A stretch of 64,000 nt of DNA from UBA1479 sp963976055 (GTDB taxonomy: Bacteria > Pseudomonadota > Alphaproteobacteria > Rhodospirillales > Casp-alpha2), in assembly GCA_963976055.1 (NCBI GenBank), contig CAXBJB010000002.1:1-64000 (forward strand), in the 5' to 3' direction. Below, piece after piece: positions 26,315-35,508 of this stretch (positions are counted from its first letter, which is position 1; each line of letters begins with the position of its first letter). The notes under the pieces are model-generated. The model was given only the letters and a program-made list of their open reading frames with translations, searched no databases and was not told the DNA's origin. The translations under genes and the position numbers were made by a program.

Positions 26315-27145
26315 ATGGCCATCCGTCTGAAATTTTGGGGAGTTAGAGGAAGCATTGCCTGCGCCACGCCGCAGCATATGAAGTATGGCGGCAACACCAG
26401 TTGCATCGAGGTCGAGGCGGGCGACTATCGGTTCGTCATGGACGCGGGCACCGGCATTCGATCTTACGGCAACGCTTTTCTTCAGTCCGGCGCGAAATGC
26501 TCCCACTTGCTGCTGACCCACACCCATTGGGACCATATCAACGGATTCCCGTTCTTTGTGCCTGCCTATAATCCTGAGTACGCCATCCATATCATGGCCG
26601 GCCATCTGAAAAGCCGCGGGGACGAGGGCATTCAGGACATCCTGTCGACCCAGATGCATAACCCCATGTTTCCGGTACCGCTTGAGGCCATGCAGGCCAA
26701 GCTGCGGTTCGAGGACTTTGACGCGGGCGACAGTTTTTCCCTGCCGTCGGACATCACGGTGAAGACGGCGCCCCTGAACCACCCCAACGGCGCCACCGGA
26801 TACCGGATCGAACACGAGAGGGCGTCGATCTGCTATATCACCGATACGGAACACACGCCGGGCAAGTTGGATGAAAACATCCTGGGCCTGATCGAGGGCG
26901 CCGATCTGGTGATCTATGACAGTACCTATACCGAGGAAGAGTTTCCCGCCAAGGTCGGCTGGGGCCATTCGACCTGGAACGAGGGCATGCGTCTGTGCCG
27001 GGCGGCCAACGTCAAACGCATGGCGATCTTCCACCATGATCCGGAACACGACGACGCCTTCATGGACAAATTGGCGATCGAAGCCGAGGCGGCCTGGGAA
27101 GGCAACTTCGTCAGCCGCGAAGGCATGGAACTGATCATCGAGTGA
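26315..27145 (+). CDS. MBL-fold metallohydrolase
   Basis: This 276-residue metallo-beta-lactamase-fold protein starts IRLKFWGVRGSIACATPQHM, as in a group of uncharacterised phosphodiesterase-like hydrolases. The zinc motif is LTHTHWDHINGFPFF (about residues 66-80), with later ligands in LNHPNGATGYR, ITDTEHTPG and the final HHDPEHDD. A cyclic-nucleotide or cyclic phosphodiester substrate is common in related proteins but cannot be read here. It is on its own between the SAM hydrolase and the convergent motAB genes. Confidence 0.87.
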   Translation: MAIRLKFWGVRGSIACATPQHMKYGGNTSCIEVEAGDYRFVMDAGTGIRSYGNAFLQSGAKCSHLLLTHTHWDHINGFPFFVPAYNPEYAIHIMAGHLKSRGDEGIQDILSTQMHNPMFPVPLEAMQAKLRFEDFDAGDSFSLPSDITVKTAPLNHPNGATGYRIEHERASICYITDTEHTPGKLDENILGLIEGADLVIYDSTYTEEEFPAKVGWGHSTWNEGMRLCRAANVKRMAIFHHDPEHDDAFMDKLAIEAEAAWEGNFVSREGMELIIE

Positions 27146-27240
27146 TCCGGCCCGCGGCCGCCGCGTAAGCGCCGTGTTCTAACTTCATGAAATTGATTCA
27201 GATCGGATCGTTCGCACCGGCCCGTTGCGAAGCCGAAGCC

Positions 27241-28098
27241 CTATTGCTGCGCGGGGGCCGGTTGGCCCTCGATGGCGGGTGGCGGGGCGTCCTGGGGTGT
27301 TTGACCTTCCTGCGGGGCCTGGCTTTCCTGCGGCGGCTGTCCTTCGCCCTGCTGTTCCTTGGCGCGCTTTTCCGCCTCGGCCTTGGCGCGAATAACGGCA
27401 AGGTGCTGGTACCAGACCTCACGTTCCTTCAGGGACATGGCGGTCACGCGGATCGACGTGCGCCGGTTGGTCATCTGGTTTTCCGGGATCGGCACGCCTT
27501 CTTCCGTGCGGTTGGGAACCTTCGGCTTCTGGTCGGCGAAACCAGTGGCGCTCATTTTCAGGGGATCGACAAACTGCCGATCCGCGAAGAACCGCACGAC
27601 CGTCGCCGCCCGCGACGTCGACAGCTCCCAGTTCGACGGGAAGCGTTCCGTCGAAATGGGCTCGTCGTCGGTGTGGCCTTCGATCTGAACGTTGTAGGTG
27701 GCGTAGCGCGGCGCGCTGATCGTCTGGGCGATCTTTTCCAGGTAGGGAACGGCTTCCTCGCGCAATTCGGCCGAGCCGGGCTTGTAGAAGGCGCCGGACG
27801 ACAACTCGATGACCACGCCCTTGGAGTCCTTGGTTACCTGCACGGCGCGGTCGGCCTGCATCTGGAACACCACGTCCTCCAGATCGATCTTCAGCTTTTC
27901 CGTGGGCGAGGCGTTGTCGTCGGACGACCCGATCTTTTCCTTGATCGCGGCGGCCGCTTCTTCGAAGGCGGGAATGTCGAATTCGGCGAAGGTCAGCATC
28001 ATCACGAAGAAGCACATCAGCAGCGTGATGGCGTCGGCATAGGTGACCAGCCAATCTTCCTTGTCTTCTTGCGGGGTTGGTTTGACCGGAACTCCCAT
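27241..28098 (-). CDS. motB: Flagellar motor stator protein MotB (PomB-like)
   Basis: This 285-residue protein has one N-terminal membrane span with EDWLVTYADAITLLMCFFVMML; D22 is the ion-binding aspartate of the stator channel. The C-terminal OmpA-like domain (about residues 135-250) has QIEGHTDDEPIS and MTNRRTSIRV for peptidoglycan anchoring. A Pro/Gln/Glu-rich tail of about 30 residues follows. It lies 51 bases downstream of motA. No other flagellar gene is in the window. Whether protons or sodium drive it cannot be decided. Confidence 0.92.
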   Translation of the reverse strand: MGVPVKPTPQEDKEDWLVTYADAITLLMCFFVMMLTFAEFDIPAFEEAAAAIKEKIGSSDDNASPTEKLKIDLEDVVFQMQADRAVQVTKDSKGVVIELSSGAFYKPGSAELREEAVPYLEKIAQTISAPRYATYNVQIEGHTDDEPISTERFPSNWELSTSRAATVVRFFADRQFVDPLKMSATGFADQKPKVPNRTEEGVPIPENQMTNRRTSIRVTAMSLKEREVWYQHLAVIRAKAEAEKRAKEQQGEGQPPQESQAPQEGQTPQDAPPPAIEGQPAPAQQ

Positions 28099-28149
28099 GG
28101 CGTCAGCCTGCGTCGGCGGGCAATGGCACGAAAACCCGCCGTGGCATGG

Positions 28150-28944
28150 CTACCTCTTCATCTTGTCGATATTGAAGTGGATGGCCGGGTCGAGAAAGCT
28201 GTTCATGCGGTCCGCGATGTAGCGGGGGTTCTTCTTGTCGGCCAGAAGCGACAGTCCCTCGGCAATCAGATAGTTGCGGAAGCGCACGATTTCCTCGCGC
28301 TGCTGGATCTTGGTCGCGGCGGGAATGAAAATCATGCGGGCGAACATGACGCCGTACAGGGTTGTCAAAAGGGCGACCGCAAGACCGGCGCCCAACTGCG
28401 TCGGATCGCCGCCCAGGTTGTCGAGCATGATGATCAGGCCGACCAGGGTCCCGATCATGCCGAACGCGGGGGCGGCGCCCCCCATGCTGCGCAGGATGTC
28501 GACCTGCACGGTGTTGCGCCCGAAGGTCGATTCGATGGCGTTGGTCAGGATTTCGCGGACTTCCTCGCCGGTGTAGCCGGAAATCACCATATCGACGCCG
28601 AATTTCAGGAACTTGTCGCCGCGCACCGCTTTCTTAGCCTCGGCCTCAAGCGCCGGCGGACCGCTTTTCTGCACGGTGTAGGCCCAGCGGATGATTCGCC
28701 CAACTTCGGACTTCAGCACATTGCGCCCGACCTTGGGCGAAAACAGAATGCGCCAGATCAGCCGCAGCGACAGCATGACGTAGCGCGGCTCGTAAGAAAT
28801 GAATGTTGCCGACAGGGTGCCGCCGACGACCATCAGAAGGCTCGAAAGGCTGAGAAAAATCAGGAAGTTGTCGGTGCTCATCATGACTGAGCCGATGAAC
28901 AGACCGAACGCGGCCAGCAACCCGACAAGTGTGGTAAACGACAT
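28150..28944 (-). CDS. motA: Flagellar motor stator protein MotA (PomA-like)
   Basis: This 264-residue protein has four membrane spans: two N-terminal (TTLVGLLAAFGLFIGSVM and IFLSLSSLLMVVGGTLSATF) and two after a long cytoplasmic loop (AAPAFGMIGTLVGLIIMLD and AVALLTTLYGVMFARMIFIP). The loop carries charged residues that contact FliG. The GMIGTLVGLI and LLTTLYGVM segments are MotA/TolQ/ExbB family marks. It is first in a motA-motB operon with a good promoter 80-115 bases upstream. Confidence 0.93.
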   Translation of the reverse strand: MSFTTLVGLLAAFGLFIGSVMMSTDNFLIFLSLSSLLMVVGGTLSATFISYEPRYVMLSLRLIWRILFSPKVGRNVLKSEVGRIIRWAYTVQKSGPPALEAEAKKAVRGDKFLKFGVDMVISGYTGEEVREILTNAIESTFGRNTVQVDILRSMGGAAPAFGMIGTLVGLIIMLDNLGGDPTQLGAGLAVALLTTLYGVMFARMIFIPAATKIQQREEIVRFRNYLIAEGLSLLADKKNPRYIADRMNSFLDPAIHFNIDKMKR

Positions 28945-29030
28945 GTGTTCCCCGGACCCCTACCAACGCGCGACGCACCTCACCAACAACGGATCGGACG
29001 GCACGCGGTAAACTCCCCTAACGACCATCG

Positions 29031-29058
29031 TTTATAATAGATTGGCATAAAATAACAA
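29031..29058 (-). promoter_or_regulatory. Promoter for motA-motB
   Basis: On the minus strand TTGTTA (29058-29053) and TATAAA (29036-29031) are 16 bases apart, in an AT-rich patch about 90 bases upstream of motA. A housekeeping-type promoter fits better than a sigma-28 or sigma-54 site, neither of which I see. Confidence 0.45.
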
Positions 29059-29130
29059 ATGGTTAGCGTTTCCCCCGTTGCCCGGGGCCGGGAAACGGGG
29101 CACGCCACGGGGCCGGGGGCAGGATCGGCA

Positions 29131-30447
29131 TCAACGCTCGCGGAAGGCTTCGTCCTTGAGCTTGAGGACGGGTTTGATGAGATAATCCATGACCGATTTG
29201 CGGCCCGTGTGGATATCCACAGTGGCTTCCATGCCCGGCGTGATCGGCAGCAATCCCTTCGATTGGCCGAGATAGGTTTTGTCCGTCTGCACTACGACAC
29301 GGAAATAGGGAGCGCCGTTTTCGTCCGTGGAGGCGTCGGGGGCAACGGCGATCACCCGGCCGTCCAGGCCGCCGTAACGCACGAAATCATAGGTGGAAAT
29401 CTTGACCACGGCCGGTTGGCCTTCGACGATGAAGCCGCGTTCCGTGGGGTTCAGGCGCGCCTCGATGACCAGTTTGTCGCCCGTGGGCACGATCTCCATG
29501 ATCGGTTCGCCGGGTTTGACGACGCCGCCGACTGTGTTGACCACCATCTTTTGCACGATCCCGTTGATCGGGCTTTTGATCGCCGACCGGGCACCCTGCC
29601 TTTCAGCTTCCTGGATGAGTTCCTGGATGCGGGCGATCGACTGTTCGACCTTGTTCAGTTCCTCGCGCGCTTCGCGGCGGAACCCTTCCTCCGATTCCGA
29701 CACGCGCTTCCTGGCTTCCTCGACCGCCGCCTGGGCGCGGGGTATGGCCGGTACCAGCCCCTTCAACTGGCCGTCCAGGTCTTCGACCTCGGCCTCCAGC
29801 TTCAGGTGTTCGATGCGTGCCGTCAGGCCTTCGGCCAGCAGCGACGCCGACATCGCCAGGCGTTCGCGGGCGAGGGAGTAATTGCGTTCCGTCGCCTTCC
29901 TCTTGGCCTGCATTTCCTTGACGTCCAGTTCGCGCTGCTTGATCTGCTCCTTCAGCACGCTGATCGACGCCTTCAATTCGCGCTGGCGGGCGTCATGGGC
30001 CTGACGCTGGGCTTCGACCAGGGCGGGCTGCCGGGTTTCCAGGGTGCGCGGGAACTTGAGCTTGCGGCCCTCGGCCTCGGCCTCCAGGCGCGCGCGCGCG
30101 GCCAGTTCGCTGTCGAGGCGCACCTGCAGTTCCTCGCGGTTGGTGCCGCCCGACGCCAGGTCGAGCAGCAGCAGGTCCTGGTCGACCGACACCGTGTCCC
30201 CTTCGGAGACGTAGATTTCCTGGACGATGCCGCCTTCCAGGTGCTGGACAACCTTGGTCTTGCCCAGCGGCACGACCTTGCCCAGGGCGACGGAAACCTC
30301 GTCCAGCTTGGCGAAGTTGGCCCAGGTCAGCAACGCCGTGATCAGAATCATGATCGGCCAAGCGGCGACCCGCAGGGACGGCATCGGCCGTTTGACCAGC
30401 AGCTCGTCCAACGGAGAGGCAATGGGCGGGTTCGCTTGGTGTTGCAT
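29131..30447 (-). CDS. HlyD-family type I secretion membrane fusion protein
   Basis: This 438-residue adaptor has one N-terminal membrane span (about residues 28-45, AWPIMILITALLTWANF), the biotinyl-lipoyl-like GKVVPLGKTKVVQHLEGGIV, a long alpha-helical hairpin (about 110-285) and the returning half KSPINGIVQKMVVNTVGGVVKPG. It would link the inner-membrane ABC transporter to a TolC-type channel. It follows the ABC gene by 45 bases. No RTX-type substrate gene is present nearby; the tolC gene at 53.2 kb could supply the outer-membrane part. Confidence 0.92.
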   Translation of the reverse strand: MQHQANPPIASPLDELLVKRPMPSLRVAAWPIMILITALLTWANFAKLDEVSVALGKVVPLGKTKVVQHLEGGIVQEIYVSEGDTVSVDQDLLLLDLASGGTNREELQVRLDSELAARARLEAEAEGRKLKFPRTLETRQPALVEAQRQAHDARQRELKASISVLKEQIKQRELDVKEMQAKRKATERNYSLARERLAMSASLLAEGLTARIEHLKLEAEVEDLDGQLKGLVPAIPRAQAAVEEARKRVSESEEGFRREAREELNKVEQSIARIQELIQEAERQGARSAIKSPINGIVQKMVVNTVGGVVKPGEPIMEIVPTGDKLVIEARLNPTERGFIVEGQPAVVKISTYDFVRYGGLDGRVIAVAPDASTDENGAPYFRVVVQTDKTYLGQSKGLLPITPGMEATVDIHTGRKSVMDYLIKPVLKLKDEAFRER

Positions 30448-30492
30448 GTCTCGGCTCCAGCGCCGGCACGGTTATCCGGGAAGATTCCCGGC

Positions 30493-32826
30493 CTACCGCG
30501 GGCCGCGCTCGTGCTCCATGGCTTTCAGTATATCAGCGTACGGGTCGTTACTTGAAGCGGTAGATGCCTTGGCCGCCGGTTTGGCCGGGGCCGGCGCGGG
30601 CGTTTGAGGTCGCGGTTTGGCCGCCGCCGGTTGGGCTGACGTGGGGCCGGCTGGGCGTGGTGCGGCTTGAGGTCCTGCCTGGGACGGAGCGGGCTTCGCC
30701 ACCGCTTGAGCGGGGGCGGGACGCGGGGCCGGGGTTGGTGCCGCCGGTGCCGGACGTTGCGCCGCCTGGGGCGCCGGAGTCGGCCGTGCAGGGGCCGGCT
30801 GCGGTGCGGGATTTGGCGCAGGCGACGGCGCCATGGCGGGGGCCGGACGCTTGGGCGGCACGGGGTCGACGCGCCCACCGGGCACAGGCGGTTTCCCGCT
30901 CTGGGCGGCCTGACGGGCGGCATTGGCCAAGGCGGCGGCCATGTCGGGCATGGGCGGTTTCGCGGCCGGTGCGCCCGCAGGCTTGGCGGGGGCGGGCTTG
31001 ACGGGAGCGGCCGGCGCCGCACTTGAAGCGGTGGGCTTGGCCGGGGTGGCGGCGGGTGCCTCGGGCGCCTTGCCGGCATTGGGCTTGGGCGCGTCGCCTT
31101 TCACGGCGTCTTCGGGTAGACGTTCCATGGGCTGCTGGCCGAACAGGCGCGGCAGGATTTCCGCCGACGGCCCGGCCAGCGCCACGCGACCCTGGTCCAG
31201 AGCGATCAGATCGTCGCAGGCGGCCAGCAGGATCGGGCTGTGTGTCACCAGGATGACGGAACGGGTCTTGGAGATTTCACGCAAGGTATCCCGCAGGGCC
31301 TGTTCCGCCTGACGGTCCAGGCTGGCCGAGGGTTCGTCCATCATCAATACGGACGGATCGCCGAGAAGGGCCCGCGCGATGGCGATGCGCTGACGCTGAC
31401 CGCCGGACAGGCGCGAGCCGGCCTCGCCGATGTCGGTGGCGTAACCGTCGGGCATGTCGATGATGAAGTGGTGGACGCCGGCGTGGGTCGCCGCCTTGAT
31501 GACCTGCTCGTCCGAGGCGTCGGCATGGCGGTGGGCGATGTTGTCGCGAATGGTGCCGGCGAACAGCACGCATTCCTGCGGCACGTAGCCCATCCAGTCG
31601 GCCAGTTCGTGGCGTGTGAACTGGGCAATGTCGGCGCCGTCCAACAGCACGCGGCCGCTGGTCGGCCGGTAAAGCCCCTGCAGCACCTTCAGCAGCGTCG
31701 TCTTGCCGGATCCGTTGCGCCCGACAAGGGCGTGGATGCCGCCCGCGGGCAGGCTGACGGTGACGTTGTTGAGGATCGGCTTAGTACCTTCGACGTAGTT
31801 GAAGACGACGTTCTCCGTGCGCAGCTCGCCCTTGGGGGCTTCCAGTTCGATCTCGGACTCCGCTCGCTCGCTGGTCGTCTCAAAGGTCTGACCCAGGCGG
31901 TCTGCCGCCTGCTTGAACGAATTGAAGGTCCGCCACTGGTTGACCAGCTGGTTGAGCGGCCCGAGCAGTCGGCCCGACAGCATGTTGGCGGCGATCAGGG
32001 ACCCCATGGTCATCTCCTGATTGACGATGGCGATCGCGCCGACGGTCGTCATCAGCAGCGTCGTGCACATGGTCAGCGAGCCGCCCAGGTTCGAATAGAA
32101 ATCGGTCTTGGCGCCGCGCACCGCCGACTTCTCGATGTTGTCGGCATGGCTCTGCTCCCAATGGGGGCGCATGGCCTGATCGAGGGCAAGGGCCTTGATG
32201 GTGGTCCGCCCCTGGATCATTTCGGCGATCAACTGGTCGCGCGAGATCGAGGATTGGCGTTCCTCCTGGTTGGCGGACGCCATCACGTTGCCCGATTTCC
32301 AGGCGACGAACATGAACAACGGCAGGATGACCAGCAGCACCGGCGCCACGGGCGGCGCGATGACGATGATGAGGAACAGGAACATGAGGACGAAGGGCAG
32401 ATCGGTGATCAGCACGGCCGAGCCGCCGGACAGCGTGTTGCGCACCGTGTCGACGTCGCGGAACAGGCCCTGCCAGTGGCCGGCGGGCTTGGATTCCAAT
32501 TCGGCGAGCGGCAGCGACATCAGCTTGTCGAACAACTGGCGGCCGACCAGCACATCGACGCGCAGCGCCACGGTCTGCATGACGCGCGCGCGCGCCATTT
32601 TCAGCACCAGGTCGAAGATGATCACGGCGATCATGCCGATGACCAGCCCCCACAGGGTCGAAATGCCCTTGTGGAACACGACGCGGTCAAACACCTGCAT
32701 GGAAAACACAGGCGTCGCCAAGGCCACCAGATTGATGAAGGCCGACATCAGCACGACCTCGCGAAAGGTCGGCATGAGCGATTTGACGAAGGGCTTCAGC
32801 CACGCCGTATTGTTGGGTTCCGCCAT
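30493..32826 (-). CDS. Type I secretion ABC transporter with a long Pro/Ala-rich tail
   Basis: This 777-residue transporter has a six-span membrane domain (about residues 25-300) and an ATPase domain with Walker A GRNGSGKTT (about 368), the signature RLSGGQRQRIAIARALLG (about 470) and Walker B VLMMDEPSASLD. No N-terminal peptidase domain is seen, as in PrtD/LapB/HasD-type exporters. The unusual part is the last 190 residues or so: an almost pure Pro-Ala-Lys tail ending in a conserved-looking DPYADILKAMEHERGPR. The tail is read from GC-rich low-complexity DNA (30500-31070). It is divergent from the CHASE2 cyclase. Confidence 0.9.
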   Translation of the reverse strand: MAEPNNTAWLKPFVKSLMPTFREVVLMSAFINLVALATPVFSMQVFDRVVFHKGISTLWGLVIGMIAVIIFDLVLKMARARVMQTVALRVDVLVGRQLFDKLMSLPLAELESKPAGHWQGLFRDVDTVRNTLSGGSAVLITDLPFVLMFLFLIIVIAPPVAPVLLVILPLFMFVAWKSGNVMASANQEERQSSISRDQLIAEMIQGRTTIKALALDQAMRPHWEQSHADNIEKSAVRGAKTDFYSNLGGSLTMCTTLLMTTVGAIAIVNQEMTMGSLIAANMLSGRLLGPLNQLVNQWRTFNSFKQAADRLGQTFETTSERAESEIELEAPKGELRTENVVFNYVEGTKPILNNVTVSLPAGGIHALVGRNGSGKTTLLKVLQGLYRPTSGRVLLDGADIAQFTRHELADWMGYVPQECVLFAGTIRDNIAHRHADASDEQVIKAATHAGVHHFIIDMPDGYATDIGEAGSRLSGGQRQRIAIARALLGDPSVLMMDEPSASLDRQAEQALRDTLREISKTRSVILVTHSPILLAACDDLIALDQGRVALAGPSAEILPRLFGQQPMERLPEDAVKGDAPKPNAGKAPEAPAATPAKPTASSAAPAAPVKPAPAKPAGAPAAKPPMPDMAAALANAARQAAQSGKPPVPGGRVDPVPPKRPAPAMAPSPAPNPAPQPAPARPTPAPQAAQRPAPAAPTPAPRPAPAQAVAKPAPSQAGPQAAPRPAGPTSAQPAAAKPRPQTPAPAPAKPAAKASTASSNDPYADILKAMEHERGPR

Positions 32827-32904
32827 GGAATTCCCGCTGCTCCTAATATCCCAGCGTCAGGTTAATGTATGATGGTAAACACGGGATGAACAGGGGATGC
32901 GCGC

Positions 32905-35508
32905 ATGGCGCAGCCCGAACGGCCCGGTTTTACGGCGTTTCGGCGCTCCGAATTTCCGCATATGCGGGCTTTCGGGCTGGCGGCATGGGGGGGAACCTGT
33001 GATAATGTGGCGGTAACTCCCACATTGCAGGTGGAATGCCGGGCAAAACCGAGTGCCGGCGTTGCCAGGGGACGGGGGTGGCCTGCCCCGGAATCGTCCA
33101 AGACGAAGCCGGGAAGGCCGAGAAAGGGGAGCTCAGAATTGCCTGACGAAGGCCGCGCGGACGTTATCCCGCCGAGGGTGCCGAAAGGGCCGAACAAGCC
33201 CGGCATGGCGATGCGCGTGTTGCGTGCCGTCGGCCGTGGGTTCTATCGGTTCTTCCGCGGTGCCGTGCGGCTGGAACGCATCGTCGGTTACGTCCTGCTG
33301 TTCGGGTTCATTGCGCTTTACATCGCCGATCCCAAGCCTGTTCAGTTCATGCGCCTGAAGGGCTTCGACTTCTATCAGCAGATGAAGCCGCGCGAAATTC
33401 CGCCGCCCGAACGCAAGCCCGTCACCATCATCGATCTCGACGAAAAAAGCCTGGGCGAGGTCGGCCAATGGCCGTGGCCGCGCAATATCCTGGCACAACT
33501 GGTCGAAAACCTGATGAAGATGGGCGCCGTGGTGGTGGCCTTCGACATTGTCTTCGCCGAACCCGACAGAATGAATCCGGCTGCCATCGCGGATGCGCTG
33601 AAGGGCCTGGACGAGGACACCAAGAACAAGATCCGCCAGTTCAAATCCAACGACGAGATCTTCGCCGAAACCATCAAGCGGTCGCGCGTTGTACTGGGCC
33701 AGTCGACCGTGGAAAACGAGCTTGAGGGGGTCAAGCTGCCGCCGGTGAAGAAATCCATCGCCGTGCGCAAATACGGACCCAACGTGCCCGATCCCCTCGA
33801 TCTGCTGCCCAGCTTCCCGGCCCTGGTGCGCAACGTGCCGATCATCGAACAGGCGGCCGGCGGGCGGTTCGGCGGACACGGCATCTTCTCGATCATTCCC
33901 GAACAGGACGGCATCATCCGCCGCATTCCGTCGCTGTTTGTTCAGGGCAAGGACATGTTCCCGGCGCTCAGCGTCGAGATGCTGCGCCTCGCCACCGGGC
34001 GGCCGACGATCTTGGTCAAGGTCGATCAGGCGGGCATCAAATCGCTGGGCATCGCCAAGGGCCTGGAAATTCCCACGGACCAGAACGGCCGGATGTGGCC
34101 CTATTTCTCCAAATCGGACAAGGCCAAGTACGTGTCGGCCGTGGATGTGCTGAACGGCACCGCCGACCCGGCGATGATCAAGGGCAAGCTGACCATCCTG
34201 GGTACCAGCGCCATCGGCCTTAAGGATATTCGTTCCATCCCGACGGAAAGCAACATTCCGGGGGTCGAGGTCCACGTACAGATCATCGAAACCGTACTGA
34301 ACAAGGCCTATCTGACCCGCCCCAACTTCGCCCGGGGCGTGGAACTGTCGGTCATCCTGTTCGGCGGATTGGCGATGATCGTCCTGGTGCCCTGGGTCGG
34401 CGCCCTTTGGACTTTCATGGTGTTCGGCGTGACCACGGCCGGCGTCGGGTTCGGAAGCTGGCATGCCTTCGCCGAATACCGGATGCTGATCGACGCGGTT
34501 TTCACCCTGGTCGCCATCTTCCTTCTGTATTCCACGCTGACCTACCTCAACTACGTCCGCGAAGAGGCGTCGAAGAAACAGGTGCGCGGCGCCTTCGCCC
34601 ACTACCTGTCGCCGGACATGGTCGAGCGACTGGCGGAGAATCCGGAAAGCCTGAAGCTGGGCGGTGAAATGCGCGACATGACGCTGCTGTTCTGCGACGT
34701 GCGCGGCTTCACGACGATTTCCGAACAGTTCGATCCCGTCGGCCTGACGTCGCTGATCAACAAGCTGCTGACGCCGCTGACCAATGCGATCCTGAAGCGC
34801 AAGGGTACCATCGACAAGTACATGGGCGACTGCATCATGGCGTTCTGGAATGCGCCGCTCGATAACCCCAACCACGCCATGGACGGCTGTCGTTCGGCCC
34901 TGGCCATGCTGGCGGAAATGGAGCCCCTGAACACGCGCCTGGAGCAGGAAGCCAAGGAAGAGGGCCGCAAGCACGTGCCGCTCAAGGTCGGTCTCGGCCT
35001 CAACTCGGGCCCCGCCGTCGTCGGCAACATGGGATCGGACATGCGGTTCGACTATTCCGTGCTCGGCGACACGGTAAACCTTGCTGCGCGCCTGGAAGGA
35101 CAGTCGAAATCCTACGGCATGAACGTGGTGCTCGGCGCCCATACCCATGACGCGGTGAAGGACGAACTGGCCTGCATCGATCTGGATTTCATCCGGGTCA
35201 AGGGCAAGCTGGAAGGGGTCATGATCTACGGCCTGCTGGGCGACGAGACCGTGGCCCAGAAACCCGAGTTCCAGGACCTCCGCAAACTGATCTTCGATGC
35301 CCAGGAAGCCTACCGCGCCCAGAAATGGGACGAGGCGGAAGCCATGTTCAAGACCATCCGGGAGCGCGGTAACGACGCCAACAAGTGCTGGGACCTGGAA
35401 GCCAACCTGGACGTGCTGTGCGACGTCTACGAGGAACGCATCGCCGAATATCGGGTGGCCCCGCCGCCGGCCGATTGGGATGGCGTGTTCGTGGCGACCA
35501 GCAAGTAA
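32905..35508 (+). CDS. CHASE2-domain adenylate/guanylate cyclase
   Basis: This protein has up to 867 residues. After a basic N-terminus and one membrane span (YVLLFGFIALYIA) comes a periplasmic CHASE2 sensor (about residues 150-440), about three membrane spans (470-545) and a class III cyclase domain (about 585-770) with metal aspartates in LLFCDVRGFTTI and YMGDCIMAF, the substrate lysine in TIDKYMG and the transition-state motif GDTVNLAARLE. It makes cAMP or cGMP in response to an outside signal. Start is uncertain: ATG 32905, or TTG 33139 with AGGGGAG 7 bases upstream. The end PPADWDGVFVATSK recurs in the second cyclase. Confidence 0.92.
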   Translation: MAQPERPGFTAFRRSEFPHMRAFGLAAWGGTCDNVAVTPTLQVECRAKPSAGVARGRGWPAPESSKTKPGRPRKGSSELPDEGRADVIPPRVPKGPNKPGMAMRVLRAVGRGFYRFFRGAVRLERIVGYVLLFGFIALYIADPKPVQFMRLKGFDFYQQMKPREIPPPERKPVTIIDLDEKSLGEVGQWPWPRNILAQLVENLMKMGAVVVAFDIVFAEPDRMNPAAIADALKGLDEDTKNKIRQFKSNDEIFAETIKRSRVVLGQSTVENELEGVKLPPVKKSIAVRKYGPNVPDPLDLLPSFPALVRNVPIIEQAAGGRFGGHGIFSIIPEQDGIIRRIPSLFVQGKDMFPALSVEMLRLATGRPTILVKVDQAGIKSLGIAKGLEIPTDQNGRMWPYFSKSDKAKYVSAVDVLNGTADPAMIKGKLTILGTSAIGLKDIRSIPTESNIPGVEVHVQIIETVLNKAYLTRPNFARGVELSVILFGGLAMIVLVPWVGALWTFMVFGVTTAGVGFGSWHAFAEYRMLIDAVFTLVAIFLLYSTLTYLNYVREEASKKQVRGAFAHYLSPDMVERLAENPESLKLGGEMRDMTLLFCDVRGFTTISEQFDPVGLTSLINKLLTPLTNAILKRKGTIDKYMGDCIMAFWNAPLDNPNHAMDGCRSALAMLAEMEPLNTRLEQEAKEEGRKHVPLKVGLGLNSGPAVVGNMGSDMRFDYSVLGDTVNLAARLEGQSKSYGMNVVLGAHTHDAVKDELACIDLDFIRVKGKLEGVMIYGLLGDETVAQKPEFQDLRKLIFDAQEAYRAQKWDEAEAMFKTIRERGNDANKCWDLEANLDVLCDVYEERIAEYRVAPPPADWDGVFVATSK

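Noticed and set aside
27187..28890. Long open frame on the plus strand across motB and motA
   Set aside because: It is antisense to two clear motor genes. It is Gly/Arg/His/Asp-rich, a typical shadow of high-GC coding DNA, with no domain or ribosome site.
29059..30555. 498-codon plus-strand frame opposite the HlyD gene
   Set aside because: It is a shadow of a recognised membrane fusion protein; its residues are mainly Arg/Gly/Phe/Leu with no pattern.
33133..35148. 671-codon minus-strand frame opposite the CHASE2 cyclase
   Set aside because: The cyclase motifs are intact on the plus strand, and the opposite frame has no family character.
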